64,000 nucleotides of DNA from Bacteroidota bacterium (GTDB lineage Bacteria > Bacteroidota > Bacteroidia > Chitinophagales > JADJOU01), in the NCBI GenBank assembly GCA_016713645.1, contig JADJOU010000003.1, positions 186,001 through 250,000 on the forward strand, given 5' to 3'. This document shows, one piece after another, positions 59,450 to 64,000 of the stretch. The notes under the pieces are model-generated. The model saw only the letters and a list, made by a program, of their open reading frames with translations. It was not told the origin of the DNA and made no database searches. The position numbers were made by a program, and so were the translations under genes. The stretch's first letter is position 1. Each line of letters begins with the position of its first letter.

Positions 59450-60691
59450 TCACAATGCTTCAATGGGTTTTAATAAGCCTTGGTATACTTCCCAATATCG
59501 CTCTGCGCCATTTTTCAGCGAGTAAAATTCCTCTGCGCCGTGAATAATTTGAGTAGAATTGTATTGCGTATTTAATATATTTTCTATCGCTTTTTGATAG
59601 GCAATGGCATTAAAATCATCGACAATTTCTCCCGCATGATATTTTTCTATAACGAAATCTGTATCGCCTACACCCGCATTGCAGACGATAGGAACGCCCA
59701 AGGACATAATCTCTCCTTGCTTAGTCGGGGATGATGCCGTCTTCGAGAAGGTGGGTCGTATGAAGAATATAGATGCTTGAAATAAGGAAATAAACAAGGG
59801 AACTTCTTGATGCAGGCATGAGGTGATGATAATATCTGATAGTGGAATATGTTTTTTATTCGCTGCAGCAAACACGTTTTCTTTTTCTTGTGTGATGAAT
59901 AGAAATACGGCGTCTGCGCGCTTCTTCTTCAATTCAACAAAGAAGTCCAACATCTCGTCGAGCATATACCAAGTGCCGATAAAACCCACATAACCCAAAA
60001 CAAATTTTCCATCAATGCTCGTCTTAACCTGATTGAAATTTTCTGACTTGGCTATGTTCGGAATATTGCGGAGATTGAATTTATCCAAATCGACACAGCA
60101 AGGAATGACTTGAATGGGAATGGGATTCTTTTCAATGGACTTCCAAGACAATATCTCTGCTTTCCCTTTATGGGTGAGGGATATGGTGTGGTCGGCGGAA
60201 TTGAAATATTGAATTTCTTTTTGCTTGAAGTAATTGTATACCGTTTTAAAAATCGGACTATTCAAATTCCAAATTCCGCCTTCTACGCGCTCATCTGCCC
60301 AGAAACCGCGCATATCGAAGATGAATTTAGTTTGGTATTTCTTCTGAAAAATCAATCCAATCAGCGCAGAGATATAAGACCTGCAATGCAAGATGGCGAT
60401 GTCTTCGGATTGAACAATTTCTTTAGTCAGGCGATACATCCTCCATACATCGTATATGGTGGAAAGCAGCGGTGGTTTTTTGGTATAGGATAAGGGATGC
60501 CATTGAATCTTGGCTCGATCGCAAATGCCTTGGATGGTGTTTTGATGGAAGGCAAATTTTTCCTCTTTCTCAAAACTGATCAAGTGGAAGTCCATACCCT
60601 TTTTAGTCAGCTCGGTGAGGTAGGGCAATACCTGTGATTGTCCCAATGGGTCTGTCATGCCGTCGTATGAAAGGAATATGGCTTTAGGCAT
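59450..60691 (-). CDS. Family 4 glycosyltransferase
   Basis: 413 residues, GT-B. 'AIFLSYDGMTDPLGQSQVLPYL' opens the N-terminal domain and 'KFIFDMRGFWADERVEGGIW' lies in its middle. The C-terminal donor domain shows 'FVLGYVGFIGTWYMLDEMLDFF', 'PTFSKTASSPTKQGEIMSLGVPIVCNAGVGDTDFVI'. The start 'SYDGMTDPLGQSQVLPY' is a familiar opening of GT4 enzymes for exopolysaccharide. It is convergent with the mutase (6 nt between corrected stops). The frame is intact. Far from the 21-28 kb cluster, it may serve another glycan. Confidence 0.85.
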   Translation of the reverse strand: MPKAIFLSYDGMTDPLGQSQVLPYLTELTKKGMDFHLISFEKEEKFAFHQNTIQGICDRAKIQWHPLSYTKKPPLLSTIYDVWRMYRLTKEIVQSEDIAILHCRSYISALIGLIFQKKYQTKFIFDMRGFWADERVEGGIWNLNSPIFKTVYNYFKQKEIQYFNSADHTISLTHKGKAEILSWKSIEKNPIPIQVIPCCVDLDKFNLRNIPNIAKSENFNQVKTSIDGKFVLGYVGFIGTWYMLDEMLDFFVELKKKRADAVFLFITQEKENVFAAANKKHIPLSDIIITSCLHQEVPLFISLFQASIFFIRPTFSKTASSPTKQGEIMSLGVPIVCNAGVGDTDFVIEKYHAGEIVDDFNAIAYQKAIENILNTQYNSTQIIHGAEEFYSLKNGAERYWEVYQGLLKPIEAL

Positions 60692-60765
60692 GTGTATTAG
60701 CTTTAAATCAATTTGTTTGCCTCAAAAATACACAAATCAAAGCACTTTGTCTGTTAGAATGTTTA

Positions 60766-60860
60766 GCCACGCTGTGTCCCCACGAAGTAGGGGGAATGCA
60801 CGAATACATCCTATATTTATTCGTGCATTTCACCTACACTTTGTGGTGACACGGCGTGGC
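60766..60860. repeat. Long imperfect palindrome
   Basis: The left arm 60766-60806 (41 nt) and the right arm 60818-60860 (43 nt) are reverse complements with about 36 matches and one 2-nt gap; an 11-nt loop separates them. Both arms begin/end with GCCACGC and contain the ATGCACGAATA block at the loop side. Its core CCTACACTTTG (60833-60843) recurs, reverse-complemented, in the element at 2580-3107. It lies between the glycosyltransferase start and the carB stop, both minus strand, and is a candidate mobile or REP-like unit. Confidence 0.65.
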
Positions 60861-60874
60861 ATATAAGCCTTTAA

Positions 60875-60890
60875 GAGGACTTTAGTCCTC
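60875..60890. repeat. Small hairpin beside the long palindrome
   Basis: GAGGAC (60875-60880), loop TTTA, GTCCTC (60885-60890). No T-run on the minus strand supports a carB terminator, so its role is unclear. Confidence 0.4.
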
Positions 60891-60945
60891 CATAAATTAT
60901 TAGCAAATAGAAATAAGTGGCAAATTAGTCAATGTGTTATTGAGA

Positions 60946-63700
60946 CTATCTACTCAAAAACATACTCTTCATCTTATACAGATTTCTGAAGTATGGATCG
61001 CGCACATCTCGGATATAGCGTATCGCTTCACCCGTAGAGCGCATCTCTGGTCCCAATTCCTTATTGACATTCGGGAATTTATTGAAAGAGAAAACCGGTT
61101 CTTTGATGGCAAATCCATCCAATTTCTCTTCAAATGTAAAGTCCTTCAGTGTATTGGTTCCTAGCATCAATTTCGTAGCGATATTCAAATAAGGAATTTG
61201 ATAGGCCTTGCAAATAAATGGCGTTGTTCTCGAAGCTCTTGGATTCGCCTCAATCACATATACTTCATCTTGTTCGTGCGGATATTTCGCGCGCTTAATC
61301 ACAAATTGAATATTGATCACTCCGCGCACATTGAGGGCGATGGCAATCTTCTTAGCGTATTCTGAAATCTTTTGCATGACTTCATCGCTCAATGAAAATG
61401 GAGGCAAGACATAAGGCATCTACTTCTGCTTCTTCCGCTCTGTCGATAAAGTGATCGATGAGGATATTATTGTCTGGGAAATGTTTGATAATGCCGACTA
61501 CACTTTCCGTCAAATCATCGTCATTGATGACGATTCGCATCTTCTGGCCGCCCAATACATAGGATGGTCTCACCAATACTGGATAACCCACTTTATGTGC
61601 TACTGCTATGGCATCATCTGCATTTTTCGCTGCGCCATATCGCGGATAGGGAATGCCCAATTCTTTCAATAAATCAGAGAATCGCTCTCTATCTTCTGCG
61701 AGGTCCATATCATTATAAGATGTTCCAATGATTGGAATACCATATTGATGCAATTTCTCTGCGAGTTTTAAAGCCGTTTGCCCACCCAATTGTACGATAA
61801 CGCCCTCAGGTTTCTCTAGATCGATGATCTCTCTGAGGTGCTCCCAGAATACCGGTTCGAAGTATAATTTATCTGCAATATCAAAATCAGTGGAGACCGT
61901 TTCTGGATTGCAATTGATCATGATGGATTCATAGCCCGCTTCTTTCAGCGCGATCAATCCATGCACACAGCAATAATCGAATTCAATTCCTTGACCAATT
62001 CTATTTGGCCCTGAACCAAGCACAATCACTTTTTTCTTATCAGAGACAATGCTCTCATTTTCTTGTTCGAAAGAGGAATAATAATACGGTGTTGCTGCTT
62101 GAAATTCCGCTGCACAAGTATCCACCATTTTATAGGTTCGCTTGATGCCCATGGCATAGCGGCGATTGTAGACTTCATCTTCTGTTTTATTCCAGAGATA
62201 GGCGAGCTGTAAATCGCTATATCCCTTTTGCTTCATACTCAATATCTGCTCGCGTGTGGATTCTTCAAAAGGAATTGCCTTGATGATTTTCTCTGTATCG
62301 ACTAAATCTTGAATCTGCTTCAAAACCATTTATCGATTCGAGTGATTTCATAGATTTTAGACAAAGGCACTCCGAGTTTGATGGCCCTCTCTAATTCTAA
62401 ACAATCGATCCCATGAAGCGAATTTCAATCCATGCAATACTTCATCGACATCTCTTGAATCTTTGCCATCGCAGCCCAAGCCAATTTTATTGTTTTCCAA
62501 ACTCTGACATGCTTTCTGCAATGCCTCTTGGAAAGTTCTTCCAATGGCCATGACCTCGCCGACAGATTTCATCTGCAAACCGAGGGTCTCATCGCAGCCA
62601 GGGAATTTCTCAAAATTCCATCGCGGTATTTTTACAATCACATAGTCCAATGCCGGTTCGAAATAGGCAGAAGTGGTCTTGGTGATTTGATTTTTCAATT
62701 CATCTAGGGTATAGCCAATGGCCAGTTTCGCAGCGATTTTCGCAATCGGGTAGCCCGTGGCTTTAGACGCCAAAGCAGATGATCTCGATACGCGCGGATT
62801 GATTTCAATGGCGATGATTTCCTCCGTTTCAGGATTGATGGCAAACTGCACATTGCAACCGCCCGCAAAATTCCCCAAAGCGCGCATCATGCGCTTGGCC
62901 TCATTTCTCATGCGCTGATAGGCCGTATCTGACAAGGTCATCGCTGGTGCAACCGTGATACTATCTCCCGTATGGATACCCATAGGGTCGAAATTCTCAA
63001 CGGTACATATGATGACAATATTATCATCTTTATCTCGCAATAATTCTAATTCAAATTCCTTCCAACCAACGACAGCCTTTTCTACGAGCACTTCATGCAC
63101 TGGGGAAGCTTCGAGTCCGCTCTTCAATTTTTGGTCGAAATCCTCCTTGCTATAGACAAAGCTCGCACCCGAACCACCTAGGGTAAAGCTAGCGCGGATG
63201 ACCAATGGGAATCCCAATTCTTGAGCGATTTCTTTTCCCTCTAGGAAGGAATTGGCGATTTTTGAAGGAGAAGTGCCAATGCCCAATTCCTGCATCAAAG
63301 CCCTGAATTTATCTCTGTCTTCGGCGAGTTCGATCCCGTGGATATCGACGCCGATGAGTTTGGTATTGTATTTCTTCCAAAGTCCCATCTCCTCGCACTC
63401 TATCGCTAGATTGAGGGCAGTTTGTCCGCCCATAGTAGGGAGAACCGCATCGATTTGGTGTTTTTGAAGAATTTCCTCTATGCTTTCCGCTGTAAGGGGC
63501 AATAGGTAAACATTGTCCGCAGTGAGCGGGTCGGTCATGATGGTCGCGGGATTGGAATTGATGAGGGTCACCTCGATGCCCTCTTCCCTCAAAGATCTGG
63601 AAGCTTGGGTTCCAGAATAGTCAAATTCGCAGGCTTGTCCTATGATAATAGGCCCGCTACCGATGATGAGCACTGAGCGGATGGATTCGTCTTTGGGCAT
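60946..63700 (-). CDS. carB: Carbamoyl-phosphate synthase large subunit, several breaks and an internal gap
   Basis: Two-repeat ATP-grasp enzyme that makes carbamoyl phosphate for arginine and pyrimidines. The first half is clean ('VLIIGSGPIIIGQACEFDYSGTQA', 'LGGSGASFVYSKEDF', 'AIEINPRVSRSSALASKATGYPIAKIAA'). Single-base breaks at CCC 62385-62387 and A-run 62322-62325 interrupt 'REAIKLGVPLSKIYEITRIDKWFLKQI'. The second half has 'VLGSGPNRIGQGIEFDYCC' and 'VLGGQKMRIV'. Near 61405 about 26 residues are absent between 'EVDALC' and 'VLPPFSLSDEV', where the family has 'GIMEHIE.AG.HSGDS'. The C-terminus 'DPYFRNLYKMKSMFLSR' is the short Bacteroidota type (about 940 residues). carA is not adjacent. 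Confidence 0.9.
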
Positions 63701-63905
63701 AGGGATTTTAGGGTGCGAAGATAATAGAAATCTCGAGATAAAGGGAAGATGTGGAAAAGTTATGAGAATTAGTGTGGTGCATTGTATTTATTGATATACA
63801 GGATAAATATTTCTTATAAAATTCTTAAATCACACCACGCTCTTCCAGATTTATTCATTTTTCTAATTTTTTATTGCGGCATTCATTACTTCGCGATGAT
63901 CTCGA

Positions 63906-63981
63906 AGCATTACCAATGCTCTTCAACAACGCTCTTCGAGATTTGCAATCTCGAAGCAATATCCTTGGATTTATAATCCAA
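63906..63981. repeat. Three hairpins in tandem
   Basis: AGCATT/AATGCT (63906-63920, loop ACC), CTTCGAGAT/ATCTCGAAG (63934-63956, loop TTGCA) and TTGGATT/AATCCAA (63965-63981, loop TAT) follow one another. The units resemble the palindromic 'GGATTTGTAATCC'-like repeats known to be scattered in Bacteroidota chromosomes. The remaining 63701-63905 is carB upstream sequence without a gene. The array may continue beyond the right edge. Confidence 0.6.
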
Positions 63982-64000
63982 ATTGTCTAAATCAACGCTC

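Noticed and set aside
59444..59547. Extension of the mutase to 59547
   Set aside because: The extra codons are the reverse complement of the glycosyltransferase C-terminus; a corrected A-run ends the mutase at 59443.
354..63700. Programmed frameshifting as the explanation of the many breaks
   Set aside because: There is no common slippery heptamer or downstream structure, and several repairs are in two- or three-base runs.
1..64000. CRISPR arrays, prophage or defence islands
   Set aside because: I saw no regularly spaced direct repeats, no cas genes, no phage structural genes and no restriction or toxin-antitoxin genes.

Overview
The window is a stretch of AT-rich chromosome from a member of the Bacteroidota. 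The evidence is a type IX secretion (T9SS)/gliding locus (gldJ, porU, porV and two PorP/SprF proteins), T9SS sorting tails of types A and B, Bacteroidota-type -7 promoter boxes (TAnnTTTG), almost no Shine-Dalgarno sequences, and phylum-typical families (CtlX, DUF4292, GGGP synthase). Class or order cannot be fixed from this window; a Chitinophagales/Saprospirales-like lineage is only a guess.

Layout. 1-1.6 kb: decaying accessory DNA (orphan T9SS tail, two tandem paralogous lipoproteins, a broken secreted-protein gene). 1.6-6.5 kb: DUF4292 lipoprotein, hpt, a 0.5-kb non-coding element with imperfect terminal inverted repeats, phenylalanine hydroxylase, tatC, a DinB-like gene and a class I aminotransferase. 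6.6-11.5 kb: RND efflux permease and murF. 11.5-19.2 kb: gldJ, a porP-like gene, porU and porV. 19.3-28 kb: CPBP protease, cdsA, then a polysaccharide cluster (GT4, Wza-like export lipoprotein, Wzc-like BY-kinase, WecA-like transferase, hotdog protein, MurG-like glycosyltransferase). 28-37 kb: small secreted and YciI proteins, agmatinase-family enzyme, OmpA-like protein, Kup, an MGMT-like protein, NlpC/P60, GGGP synthase, rsgA. 37-41 kb: a T9SS type B substrate followed by a PorP/SprF-OmpA fusion. 41-51 kb: transketolase C-half, MFS, cobalamin adenosyltransferase, tRNA-Val, msrA, then a long minus-strand run (DUF1905/YdeI, class V aminotransferase, ctlX, dCMP deaminase, thioredoxin-like, MarR, rsmI-like, ilvE). 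51-64 kb: a small HolD-like candidate, GNAT, pheS, a type A T9SS cargo, small proteins, methylmalonyl-CoA mutase, a glycosyltransferase, a long palindrome, carB, and hairpin repeats at the right edge.

Functional links. GldJ, PorU and PorV belong to the T9SS outer-membrane machinery; the type A and type B proteins in the window would be its cargo. The cobalamin adenosyltransferase supplies the cofactor of the methylmalonyl-CoA mutase. The 21-28 kb genes form a polymer assembly and export unit.

Quality warning. About thirty single-base frame breaks are spread over otherwise well-conserved genes, mostly at short homopolymers. There are also three in-frame stops at conserved positions and apparent internal deletions in four genes (DUF4292, hpt, the Wza-like gene, carB). 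I treat most of these as sequence or assembly error and annotate whole genes across the breaks. Raw reads are needed before calling any of them pseudogenes.
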